Shown here: positions 1 to 7,961 of the stretch, piece by piece
How the letters are laid out: the number at the start of each line of letters is the position of its first letter
Numbering within the stretch: the first letter of the stretch is position 1
Source of the DNA: DATLLN01 sp963809205
GTDB taxonomy: Bacteria > Actinomycetota > Thermoleophilia > Gaiellales > JAICJC01
Direction: 5' to 3'
Assembly: GCA_963809205.1 (NCBI GenBank)
Contig: CAWEIS010000005.1
Coordinates: forward strand, 22,416 to 86,415
Length of the DNA: 64,000 nucleotides
Translations under genes and position numbers: made by a program
The notes under the pieces: generated by a model
Seen by the model: only the letters and a program-made list of their open reading frames with translations
What the model was told of the DNA's origin: nothing
The model's database searches: none

Positions 1-312
1 GCTGCGGCGTCGATCGCGTCGGTGGTGGCCGTGGCGCCGGGAGGCATCGGGGCGACCACGTCCGTCCTGCTGGTCGCGTTGGCCGGAGAGGCGACGCAAT
101 CCCAGATCACGTCGTACTCGGTTGGCCAGCAGGCCGCCTGCATGCTTGCGAACATCGTGCTCGGGCTGGTGCTGATGAGCAAGGTGTTCGGCTGGGACGC
201 GACCCGGTCGGTGATGCACCGGCGGAAGAAAACCAAGGGCGAGTCGACCGAGCAGGGGGCCGAGGAGCTGGCCGAGCAGCTTGCCGCGCGGCGCAAACCC
301 ACCAAGGATTAG
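1..312 (+). CDS. C-terminal end of a flippase-like (UPF0104/MprF-type) membrane protein
   Basis: The reading frame is open from base 1, so the gene begins before the window and only about 103 residues are visible. They contain a P-G-G-I-G-A turn followed by two hydrophobic stretches and a basic, charged tail ending in KPTKD. The proline-glycine motif before a membrane helix is typical of the lysylphosphatidylglycerol synthase transmembrane region (UPF0104). The family assignment rests on this short piece and is tentative. Its stop overlaps the stop of the convergent DUF1269 gene by 4 bases. Confidence 0.5.
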   Translation, partial: AAASIASVVAVAPGGIGATTSVLLVALAGEATQSQITSYSVGQQAACMLANIVLGLVLMSKVFGWDATRSVMHRRKKTKGESTEQGAEELAEQLAARRKPTKD

Positions 313-812
313 CCCGGGGCTGAGGCGGCGCGGAGCTTCTCGACGACGTCGTCGCCGATCTCGTTCTTGGTCACCCGCCGGCTCGCCCGCAGCACGCGAT
401 CGATGTCGTCCATCCGCTCCATGTCGGTGATCGCGATCAGCCCGGACGACGACGGCGGCAGCGTGTTCGCGATCGCGTCGGCGATCGCTCGCATCGAGCG
501 GCTCCGCCGCCGGCCGGCGATGGCGCCCGCCGCGCCCCCGACCAGCGCGCCGCCGATCAGCGACGGCGGGAACAGCACTCCCACGGCGGCGCCGGCCAGC
601 GTCCCCCAGCCCGCCGTGCGACCCGTGGTGTCGGCCATACCGGGGATCGTAATCGTCCCATCGCGGTCGCGGCTGACGACGACCGCGCCGTGGATATCGG
701 CTGACCCCGCCGATGCGAGCTGTTGCACCTCCTCCAGCGCGCCCGCCGCTTCGCTCTCGTGATCGTACGCCCCAACGATCAGCGTGCTGCCGGTGCGGCG
801 CGCGTCGCTCAC
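309..812 (-). CDS. DUF1269 family protein with a glycine-zipper segment
   Basis: This is a 167-residue protein. Residues about 66-100 form a Gly/Ala-rich hydrophobic stretch (TAGWGTLAGAAVGVLFPPSL) followed by a basic patch, flanked by soluble alpha/beta-looking segments. That layout is typical of DUF1269, a family of unknown function often seen in stress-related operons. The start codon overlaps the stop of the upstream carboxymuconolactone decarboxylase-like gene in ATGA fashion, so the two are almost certainly co-transcribed and translationally coupled. Family membership is fairly secure, but no biochemical role can be given. Confidence 0.75.
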   Translation of the reverse strand: MSDARRTGSTLIVGAYDHESEAAGALEEVQQLASAGSADIHGAVVVSRDRDGTITIPGMADTTGRTAGWGTLAGAAVGVLFPPSLIGGALVGGAAGAIAGRRRSRSMRAIADAIANTLPPSSSGLIAITDMERMDDIDRVLRASRRVTKNEIGDDVVEKLRAASAPG

Positions 813-1171
813 GACTCCGCCGCCGGGTGCCGGTGGCCGTCGTCCAGCGCCTCCAGCGCAGCATCGATGTCGTAGCCCAGCGCGAGGCCGAGCTGGGGCG
901 CCGTCGCGGTCACCCGGGCGGCGCCGGCGATCGGCATGACCGCGACCAGCGCATCCACGATCTCATCGTACGTCGCACCGGCCGCGACCGCGTCCTCGAC
1001 CCCTGCGCGGTAGGAGGCAGCGCCGGCCCCGAGGGCGAACATCGCACCCAGTTGCGCGAACGCCCGCGTCCGGCAGTCCAGGCTCGCGGGGTCGGCAAGG
1101 TCAGTCCGATCGTCGCCGACGGCGAGGCGTCGCAGGGTCTGCTTGTAGCCTGCCATCCTGGTGGATTCCAT
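809..1171 (-). CDS. Carboxymuconolactone decarboxylase (CMD) / AhpD-like protein
   Basis: This 120-residue all-helical protein matches the CMD fold, with a central helix pair containing a lone Cys (SLDCRTRAFAQLGAMFALGA) and an Ala-rich C-terminal helix with the segment DEIVDALVAVMPIAGAARV. The CxxC pair of peroxidase-active AhpD proteins is absent, so an AhpD-type peroxidase role is unlikely. It begins 21 bases after the stop of the LuxR-type regulator gene and overlaps the DUF1269 gene, which suggests a three-gene operon under or including the regulator. ATG codons at 1171 and 1156 are both possible starts. Confidence 0.75.
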   Translation of the reverse strand: MESTRMAGYKQTLRRLAVGDDRTDLADPASLDCRTRAFAQLGAMFALGAGAASYRAGVEDAVAAGATYDEIVDALVAVMPIAGAARVTATAPQLGLALGYDIDAALEALDDGHRHPAAES

Positions 1172-1192
1172 CGCGCCCGGACGGCGCCTGCA

Positions 1193-3346
1193 TCACCCCG
1201 AGGGGGTGATCCCGACCGGCGGTTCGATCAGGCCGAGCGCCTCGGCCCGGTCGACGGCTTCGCTGCGGGATGACGCGCCGAGCTTGCGGTACACCGAGAT
1301 CGCCTGCGTCTTGACCGTGTTGCGCGAGACGAACAGCCGGTCGGCGATCTCGCGGAAGGACAGGTGCGTCGTCAGCAGAGGGAGGAGCCGGAGCTCGGCC
1401 GGCGTCAAGCTGTCGGTCCATCCGTCGGGCGCTTCGCGCCGCGCGGCGGCCCGCCGCACCTCGGCGGCCTGCGCGACCAGCGTGCCCAGCCGCGGGCGGA
1501 TCAGCAGCAGGTGCTCGACTTCGCCGGACAGCGCCGCCGCCTGGTCGTCTTCGCCCAGCAGCAGGTGGGCGCGGGACGCGTCGAGGCGGCTCTGCACCGC
1601 CATCCAGGGCAGGGCTTGCGTGACCTGCGGCAGCAGCCGGCGTGCGGCCACGAGCCACTCCCGGGCGGCGTCGAGGCGACCCCGCTCGGCGGCCGTTCGC
1701 GCGCCTGCCGCGTAGCAGACCGCGTTGGTCGCACGTGCGGTCAGCGAGCGGCTGATCAGCCGCTCGATTCCCTCAGTTGCGAGCCCGTCCGCGCCGACCA
1801 GGTCGCCGCGCGCGCGGGCCAGCACGGCACGCCCGGCGAGCGCGATCGACGACGTGTTCGTCAGCCCGGCGGCCGACGCCCGCGCCGCGTCCGTCAGCGT
1901 CGCGTCGGCGGCGTCGTCCATGCCGCGCAGCAGCTGCGACCACCCGACCAGGAGCAGTGCCTTGGCGCGCCACGGGCTCAGCAGGTCGAGCGAGTCCACG
2001 GCGAACTGCGCGTCGGCCTGCATCCGATCCACGCCATCCGGGCAGAGCGCGGCCCGCAGCAGCGCGAGGCGCGGCACCGTGGTGTCGTCCGTGATGGCCG
2101 CCATCGCGATGCCGCGTTCGGCGGCGGCCAGGCAGTCCTCGGCCTCCCGCGGCCGGCCGCGGAGGGCGTGGATCCAGCCTGCGAGCACCGCCAGTCCCGG
2201 CCGCCGTTCGATCGGCTCGCCGTCCAGCTGCCGCAGCCACGACTCGACCAGTGCGGTCTGGCCGCCGTGGAACGCGTGCATCGCGTGGCGCTCGACCAGC
2301 GACGCGGCCTGCCCGCGGTTGCCGGCGGTCAGCGCGTAGGCGATGGCCTGCTCCGTGCGGCCGTTCTCGTCGCACCAGCCGGCCGCCCTGCCGGCCAGCT
2401 CTCGTGATGCCCCCGGCGACTCGAGCTCGAGCTCGGCGATCAGCATCTGGCGCATCATCCCGTGGAGCCGGTAGGCGCCGCGGTGACGGTCGAGCGGCAG
2501 CAGCATCGAGTTCGTGCGCTCGAGTCGTTCCAGCCGACGACCGGAGTCCGAACGCTGCAGCACCGCGTCGCAGATCGGCGCGGAGAGCTCCTCGAGCACG
2601 GCCGTGCGCATCAGGAAGCTGCGGTCGGCGGCCGGCCGCAGCTGGCTGACGACCTCGGCGCGCAGGTAGTCCACCACGAAGCGATCGGTGGCCGCCGGCT
2701 CGGTCGGGTGCTCGAGCGCCGCGAGCGCTCCCAGATACAGGCCCGCGGGCCAACCCTCGGCTGCTCGCACGACGCCGGCCGTCTCGGCTGCGGTCAGTCG
2801 GCCCGCCGCCGCGGTCACCACGACGCGCGCCTCGCGCGCGCTCATGGCCAGGTCCGCCGGCCCGACCTCCATCAGCCGCTCCTGCGCGCGCATCCGCGCC
2901 ACCGGGAGTGCCGGATCGCTGCGCCCGGCAAGCGCCACGGTCGATCCGGGCGGCAGCTCGGCCATGATCTCGGCCAGCAGTGCGAGCGACGTGCGGCCGA
3001 GCCGGTCGGCCTCGTCCACCACCAGCAGCAGTGGCTCACCCGCGCCGCCGCCGTGCCCGATGTCGGCGAGGGCATCCGCGACGCTCGCGCGCAGCTCGCG
3101 CGGATCGGCGTCATCGTCGCTCGCCGTCAGCCAGGCGGCCGGGCGCGGATCCCGCTCCGCCCACTGCGCCAGCAGCGTCGTCTTGCCGTACCCGGCCGCG
3201 GCCGTGACCGCCACCAGCGGGACGTCGCCGCCGGCCAGCCGCTTGAGCAGCGCGGTGCGCGGAACCTCGCCCCGCCTGAAGGCGGGTGGGCGAAACCTGG
3301 CGCCGGGACGCGGCGCGAGCGCCCCGATGGCGCTGCGGTGGGACAC
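1193..3346 (-). CDS. LAL-type LuxR family transcriptional regulator (MalT-like)
   Basis: The protein has about 717 residues. An N-terminal STAND-type ATPase carries Walker A (AAAGYGKTTLLAQW) and a Walker B-like stretch (LLLVVDEADRLG). A TPR-like helical middle region follows, and the C-terminal LuxR helix-turn-helix contains LSFREIADRLFVSRNTVKTQ. This is the LAL/MalT architecture of large ligand-responsive activators. I chose the GTG at 3346 because it is preceded by a purine-rich AAGGGAAAGAG site. The frame stays open to 3478 but would then overlap the divergent gene and its promoter. It heads a probable operon with the CMD and DUF1269 genes, which may be its targets. Confidence 0.85.
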   Translation of the reverse strand: MSHRSAIGALAPRPGARFRPPAFRRGEVPRTALLKRLAGGDVPLVAVTAAAGYGKTTLLAQWAERDPRPAAWLTASDDDADPRELRASVADALADIGHGGGAGEPLLLVVDEADRLGRTSLALLAEIMAELPPGSTVALAGRSDPALPVARMRAQERLMEVGPADLAMSAREARVVVTAAAGRLTAAETAGVVRAAEGWPAGLYLGALAALEHPTEPAATDRFVVDYLRAEVVSQLRPAADRSFLMRTAVLEELSAPICDAVLQRSDSGRRLERLERTNSMLLPLDRHRGAYRLHGMMRQMLIAELELESPGASRELAGRAAGWCDENGRTEQAIAYALTAGNRGQAASLVERHAMHAFHGGQTALVESWLRQLDGEPIERRPGLAVLAGWIHALRGRPREAEDCLAAAERGIAMAAITDDTTVPRLALLRAALCPDGVDRMQADAQFAVDSLDLLSPWRAKALLLVGWSQLLRGMDDAADATLTDAARASAAGLTNTSSIALAGRAVLARARGDLVGADGLATEGIERLISRSLTARATNAVCYAAGARTAAERGRLDAAREWLVAARRLLPQVTQALPWMAVQSRLDASRAHLLLGEDDQAAALSGEVEHLLLIRPRLGTLVAQAAEVRRAAARREAPDGWTDSLTPAELRLLPLLTTHLSFREIADRLFVSRNTVKTQAISVYRKLGASSRSEAVDRAEALGLIEPPVGITPSG

Positions 3347-3368
3347 CTGCTCTTTCCCTTCCGGGCGA

Positions 3369-3396
3369 TGACCGCTGCTGCTGACGCGTGTATACA
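3369..3396 (+). promoter_or_regulatory. Candidate promoter for the DUF2252 gene, giving a nearly leaderless mRNA
   Basis: TGACCG at 3369-3374 and TATACA at 3391-3396 are separated by 16 bases. The predicted transcription start falls within a few bases of the GTG/ATG pair at 3402/3405, and no Shine-Dalgarno site is visible. Leaderless transcripts are common in actinobacteria. This is inferred from sequence only. Confidence 0.4.
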
Positions 3397-3401
3397 TAGC
3401 A

Positions 3402-4817
3402 GTGATGGCAACGCAGCAGTCCAGGCAAGCGTCACAGACGCGGGACGAAAGACGTGCTCGCGGCAAGCTCGCCCGCAAGATGGTGCCGCGGGCGAGCCAT
3501 GCCGGCTGGGAGCCGTCCGCCGACCGGCTGGATCCGGTTGACGTGCTGACGGCGCAGGCCGAGACCCGGGTTCCCGACCTGGTTCCGATCCGCTACGGGC
3601 GGATGCTGGTCTCGCCCTTCACCTTCTACCGCGGAGCCGCGGCGATCATGGCCGAGGATCTCGCGCGGACGCCGACCACCGGGATCGTCACACAGCTGTG
3701 CGGCGACGCGCACCTGTCCAACTTCGGCGGGTTCGCCACGCCCGAGCGCGACCTGGTGTTCGGGCTCAACGACTTCGACGAGACGCTGCCCGGGCCCTGG
3801 GAGTGGGACGTCAAGCGGCTCGCCGCGAGCATGGTGATCGCCGCCCGAGACCGCGGGCTGTCCGCGAAGCAGACCCGGCAGGTGGCCGTGGCCACGGCCG
3901 GCGAGTACCGCCGCTCCATGCGCGAGTACGCCAAGCTGTCGAACCTCGAGCTGTGGTACCGGCGGATCGGCGCGTCCGACATGCGAGACCGTTTCCGTGA
4001 GGAGCTGGGCGAACGCGGCGAGCGGGCGCTCGACTCGGCCGTGTCGAAGGCGATGACCAAGGACCGGATGCGGGCCCTCAGCAAGCTCACCTGCCGCGTG
4101 GACGGCGAGCTGCGGTTCCAGTCGAATCCGCCGCTGCTGGTGCCGATCGAGGAGCTCGTCCCCGACGCGCTCGAGCACGACATCACGACCTTCGTCCAGG
4201 GCGTCCTGCGGTCGTACCGGCGCACCCTCCAGGAAGACCGCCGGCGGCTGGTGGACACGTACCGCTACCTCCACCTGGCGCGCAAGGTTGTCGGCGTCGG
4301 CAGTGTCGGCACTCGAGCATGGGTGGTGCTGATGATGGGCGTCGACGAGACCGACCCGCTGGTACTCCAGGTCAAGGAGGCGCAGGCCTCGGTGCTCGAG
4401 CCGGTGCTCAAGAAGAGCGAGTTCGCGAACAGCGGGCAGCGCGTCGTGTCCGGGCAGCGGATGATGCAGACCGCCAGCGACATCTTTCTGGGGTGGCACC
4501 GGACGGTCGGCGTCGACGGCGTCGAGCGGGATTTCTACGTCCGCCAGCTGTGGGACTGGAAGGCTTCGGCGAACATCGACGCCTTCGACGCTTCGGGGCT
4601 CACGGCGTACGGCAGGCTGTGTGCAAGCACGCTCGCACGCGCCCATGGCCGCTCGGGCGATCGCATCGCCATCGCCTCGTACCTGGGTAGCGGCGACGAC
4701 TTCGATCGCGCGATCGCGGAGTTCTCGTTCGCGTACGCCGATCAGAACGACGCAGACTACGCACGACTCAACGACGCGGTCACGTCGGGCAGGATCGCCG
4801 TCGAGACCGGAGTCTGA
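3402..4817 (+). CDS. DUF2252 family protein (kinase-like fold)
   Basis: This is a 471-residue soluble protein. An N-terminal basic arm is followed by the DUF2252 core with FTFYRGAAAIMAEDL, then GDAHLSNFG and FGLNDFDET. The spacing of the GDxHxxN and DFD elements resembles the catalytic and metal-binding loops of aminoglycoside phosphotransferase-like kinases, to which DUF2252 is distantly related; no substrate is established. Start codons GTG (3402) and ATG (3405) are adjacent. It is divergent from the LuxR-type regulator and ends 9 bases before the convergent HAD gene. Confidence 0.85.
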   Translation: MMATQQSRQASQTRDERRARGKLARKMVPRASHAGWEPSADRLDPVDVLTAQAETRVPDLVPIRYGRMLVSPFTFYRGAAAIMAEDLARTPTTGIVTQLCGDAHLSNFGGFATPERDLVFGLNDFDETLPGPWEWDVKRLAASMVIAARDRGLSAKQTRQVAVATAGEYRRSMREYAKLSNLELWYRRIGASDMRDRFREELGERGERALDSAVSKAMTKDRMRALSKLTCRVDGELRFQSNPPLLVPIEELVPDALEHDITTFVQGVLRSYRRTLQEDRRRLVDTYRYLHLARKVVGVGSVGTRAWVVLMMGVDETDPLVLQVKEAQASVLEPVLKKSEFANSGQRVVSGQRMMQTASDIFLGWHRTVGVDGVERDFYVRQLWDWKASANIDAFDASGLTAYGRLCASTLARAHGRSGDRIAIASYLGSGDDFDRAIAEFSFAYADQNDADYARLNDAVTSGRIAVETGV

Positions 4818-4826
4818 CCCGCCGGC

Positions 4827-5489
4827 TCAGTCCAGCAGGCTCCTGATCAGCGACTCCTCGATCCCCGGTACGATCGAGTCGGCCGCCGCCAGCCGTTCGC
4901 TCGGCAGCGTCCCGGCGACGGCGATGCACCGCATTCCCGCCGCCTTGGCCGACGCCACCCCGGCCTCGGTGTCCTCGAACGCGATCACCTGAGCGGGCGC
5001 CGCGTCGACGCCCTGCTCGTGGAGCACCGACAGCGCTCGCAGGTAGCCCTCCGGGTGTGGCTTGCCGTCCGTCACGGCGTCGGATGAGATGACCGCTGTC
5101 ACGGCGTCGGCCAGCCCCGCCGCGGCCAGCACGCCCTCGATCTCGGCGTGCGCGGCACCCGACACGATCAGCACCGGCACCCGGCTCGCGGCGTACAGCA
5201 CGCCGCGGCGGACGTCCTCGCCGACCGTCTCGGTCTCGGCGACCGCATCGATGTAGCGCTGGATGCGCTCCGCCACGATCGCGTCGACGTCGACGTCCGC
5301 GCCCAGCCAGGTGGTGACGATCTGCTCGTCGGACAAGCCGGCGAGCGCGTCCAGGTACGCCTGCTCCGACAGCGGGCGCCCGTGGCGCTCGAACAGCTCG
5401 GCGAAGACCCGGTACATGATCGTCTCGTCGTCGGAGATCGTGCCGTTGAAGTCGAAGATCAGCGCCCGCGGGCGGCCGGCGTCGATCAC
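4827..5489 (-). CDS. HAD-superfamily hydrolase with an atypical DxN motif I
   Basis: This is a 220-residue HAD-type protein with a cap domain. Motif I reads LIFDFNGTISDDE, so the usual second Asp of DxD is Asn. Motif II is the VLIVSGAAHAE segment, and motif III/IV is around KPHPEGYLRAL and VIAFEDTEAGVASAKAAGM. The fold resembles beta-phosphoglucomutase-like phosphatases. The GTG start at 5489 overlaps the stop of the PHP gene (GTGA), so it is coupled to that gene. With the general-acid Asp replaced, phosphatase activity is uncertain; the same Asn occurs in related actinobacterial HADs as far as I recall. Confidence 0.8.
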   Translation of the reverse strand: MIDAGRPRALIFDFNGTISDDETIMYRVFAELFERHGRPLSEQAYLDALAGLSDEQIVTTWLGADVDVDAIVAERIQRYIDAVAETETVGEDVRRGVLYAASRVPVLIVSGAAHAEIEGVLAAAGLADAVTAVISSDAVTDGKPHPEGYLRALSVLHEQGVDAAPAQVIAFEDTEAGVASAKAAGMRCIAVAGTLPSERLAAADSIVPGIEESLIRSLLD

Positions 5490-6430
5490 AGGTTGGACTC
5501 CGGGCCGCCGGACGTGTCCAGCGGCAGCGGCATGGGGTTCGTCCACGCCGTCGTCCCGTCGGCCGCCCGGATCTCGACCCGCCCCCACTTCCACAGCTCC
5601 GGGAACCGCAGCGTGCACGCGGTGATCAGGCCGGCGCCGTCCTGCTCGGTGACCGTGGCCCGCCAGTGCATCAGCCGCGGGTCGGCGTTCGCCCGGCCGC
5701 CGTCCCACGGGCCCGAGCGGAGGGTGACGGCGCGCGCCGGTGAGCACCGCACCTCGACGCCGGCGGCGGTCACGCTCACGTCGTGCACCACCGGCCCGGT
5801 CGACGCGTAGAACGACCCGCTGCGCAGCGCCTCCAGCACCGCCGCCTGCGTACGTTCAGGCGCCCGCACCATCGTCCACGCCAGGCGGCTGTCGTACCCG
5901 GGGTAATGGCAGTCGTCGCAGGCGATGCCCAGACAGGTGGCGTCGCGGTGCAGGACGGCATCCCAGAACTCGACGGACGAGGCGTTGCCGTTGGTCTGCT
6001 GACTACCGCCGTTGTAGACCTCGATGCCGCTCAGGGCGGGCGCCGACAGGTACTGCTCGGACTCCAGGCCGCTCCAGTAGGGATGGGCGAGGAAGGCGAC
6101 GCCGCCGTTCTCGACGATCCAGCCTGCGGCGTCGCCGATCGTCGGGAAGTAGTCCTTCACCTCGGGCAGGGTCGGCACGCCGAGCGCCAGGATGTCCGCC
6201 TCCAGCGTCTCGTCGACCCGGGCGGACAGCTCGCTCGAGCCGATCACCAGGATGCGGTCGCCGGGGTGCTCCGTGACGTGCCAATGGTCGGTGATCGCCA
6301 ACACGTCGAAGCCGGCCCGCGCGTAATGGTCGGCCAGGCCCTCGGGCGTCGCCTCGCCGTCAGAGTTGGTGGTGTGGGCGTGGAACTGGCATTTCAGCCA
6401 CTCGCCGCCGCCCTGGAAGGGGGAGGACAT
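5486..6430 (-). CDS. PHP-domain metal-dependent hydrolase (CehA/McbA-like)
   Basis: This is a 314-residue protein. Metal-binding PHP signatures are FHAHTTNSDGEATPEGLADH near residue 17, AITDHWH near residue 45, an HPYW motif in the middle and a DDCH segment near residue 185. The C-terminal part is a beta-rich domain. Members hydrolyse phosphoesters or carbamates using a trinuclear metal site, but the substrate here cannot be named. The gene lies between the MocR-type regulator (37-base overlap at its start) and the HAD hydrolase (4-base overlap), forming a regulator-hydrolase-hydrolase operon. Confidence 0.8.
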   Translation of the reverse strand: MSSPFQGGGEWLKCQFHAHTTNSDGEATPEGLADHYARAGFDVLAITDHWHVTEHPGDRILVIGSSELSARVDETLEADILALGVPTLPEVKDYFPTIGDAAGWIVENGGVAFLAHPYWSGLESEQYLSAPALSGIEVYNGGSQQTNGNASSVEFWDAVLHRDATCLGIACDDCHYPGYDSRLAWTMVRAPERTQAAVLEALRSGSFYASTGPVVHDVSVTAAGVEVRCSPARAVTLRSGPWDGGRANADPRLMHWRATVTEQDGAGLITACTLRFPELWKWGRVEIRAADGTTAWTNPMPLPLDTSGGPESNL

Positions 6431-7872
6431 GGCGCCACGCTACCCGACCGCGGCAGCCCGGCAACAGTGCCACGGCCGCCTTGCGAGACTGGTCCAAGCA
6501 CGTCAGCCAGCGCCGCCACCGCGGCCTCGGCGGCCGCCGCCGGGAGGCGCCCGTAGCCGATCAGCAGCGACGAGCCGATCGCCGGCGGGTCGTGCATGAA
6601 GCTCTCCAGCATGAATATCCGGATGCGGGCGTCCAGCGCCGCCTGCTCGAGCCCCGCGCGGTCGACGCTGGCCGGCAGGCACGCGGCCAGGTGCAGCCCC
6701 GCGCTCTGGCCGGCGATCCGCGCCCGAGGCATGGCCGCCGCCAGGGCGCCCAGCAGCGCCTCCCGCCGCCGGCCGTACTCGACCCGCGTCCGGCGGACGT
6801 GCCGCTCGAATGCGGCCGTCTGGATCATGTGGGCGAGGGCGATCTGCTCGGGAGCGGGCGACCCGCCGTCCAGCGCAGCCTTCAGCTCGGCCGCGCGGTC
6901 CGCCAGCCGCCTCGGCATCACCGCCCAGCCCAGCCGGATCGCCGGCGCCAGCGTCTTCGACGCCGATCCGACGTAGACGATGCTGTCCGGCGCCTCCCCC
7001 TGCAGGGCGCCCGCTGGGCGACCGTCGTAGAAGAACTCGGCGTCGTAGTCGTCCTCGATGACGACGCCGCCCGACCGCGCCCACGCCAGCAGCCGCGCGC
7101 GCCGGGCGGCCGCCATCGTGACGCCGCTGGGGAACTGGTGCGCCGGGGTGACGATGGCCGCGTCCGCGCTGCTCGCCACCAGGCGCTCGACTTCGGCGCC
7201 GCGGGCGTCCACCGGGATCGGGACGAACCTGAGGCCGGCGCCCGGCGCGGCACGGCGTAGCCCGTCGGCGCAGGGATCCTCGAGCCCGATGCTCCGGCCG
7301 CCCAGCGAGGCCACGACGCGGCAGGCGAGGTCGACCGCCTGGATCGAGCCCTGGCAGACGACGATCTGGTCGGGGTCGGCAACCACCCCGCGAGCCCTGC
7401 CCAGGTAGTCGGCGAGCACCCGGCGCAGCCGCTCGTCGCCGCGTGGGTCGCCGTAGTCGAACGCCCGGTCGGGCGCCGTACGCAGCGCCAGCTGCAGCGC
7501 CTGGCTCCAGGCGCGCCGCGGGAACAGGCCGAGGTCGGGCAGCTCGGGAACCAGGTCGTAGCGCGGCGACGGCGAGCCGTCCGGGCCGGCGGGTAGCGGG
7601 GAGTCCGCGCCCTCCCGCACCCGCGGGGCCGACCGCGGCCGCATCTCGACGAACCCCTGCTCGCGCAGCTCCTCGTACGCCTCGACCACCACGCCGCGCG
7701 ACACGCCCAGGTCGGCCGCCAGTGTCCGGCCGGCAGGCAGCACCACGCCCGGGCGCAGGCGCCGCGAGCGGATCGCCTCGCGCAGCTGCTCGGCGATCTG
7801 GTCGCGCAGCGGCCGGCCGGCGGCGCGGTCGACGGCCAGCAGCAGGTCGTTGGGGCCGCTGGTCCGGCTCAT
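6394..7872 (-). CDS. MocR/PdxR-type GntR regulator with aminotransferase domain
   Basis: This is a 492-residue protein. The N-terminal winged helix of the GntR type includes LRPGVVLPAGRTLAADLGVS and RGVVVEAYEELREQGF. A linker leads to a fold-type I aminotransferase domain with the PLP lysine in YVGSASKTLAPAIRLGW near residue 305. MocR proteins sense PLP or amino-compounds and usually control a nearby gene. The candidates here are the PHP/HAD operon below it and the divergent substrate-binding protein gene that starts 90 bases away. I used ATG 7872; the frame extends to 7968 but would overlap the divergent gene. Confidence 0.85.
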   Translation of the reverse strand: MSRTSGPNDLLLAVDRAAGRPLRDQIAEQLREAIRSRRLRPGVVLPAGRTLAADLGVSRGVVVEAYEELREQGFVEMRPRSAPRVREGADSPLPAGPDGSPSPRYDLVPELPDLGLFPRRAWSQALQLALRTAPDRAFDYGDPRGDERLRRVLADYLGRARGVVADPDQIVVCQGSIQAVDLACRVVASLGGRSIGLEDPCADGLRRAAPGAGLRFVPIPVDARGAEVERLVASSADAAIVTPAHQFPSGVTMAAARRARLLAWARSGGVVIEDDYDAEFFYDGRPAGALQGEAPDSIVYVGSASKTLAPAIRLGWAVMPRRLADRAAELKAALDGGSPAPEQIALAHMIQTAAFERHVRRTRVEYGRRREALLGALAAAMPRARIAGQSAGLHLAACLPASVDRAGLEQAALDARIRIFMLESFMHDPPAIGSSLLIGYGRLPAAAAEAAVAALADVLGPVSQGGRGTVAGLPRSGSVAPCPPPSRAAASG

Positions 7873-7961
7873 CCGCCCGATTGTGGCTGTTGTGGCCGCC
7901 CGCGCTGGAGCCCTAGCATGCTCGCGAGGATACCGCCGGGAGATTCCCGGCTGATTTCGCA

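Noticed and set aside
3347..3478. N-terminal extension of the LuxR-type regulator to 3,478
   Set aside because: It would overlap the divergent DUF2252 gene and its promoter, and the extra residues look non-coding. The GTG at 3,346 has a good ribosome-binding site.
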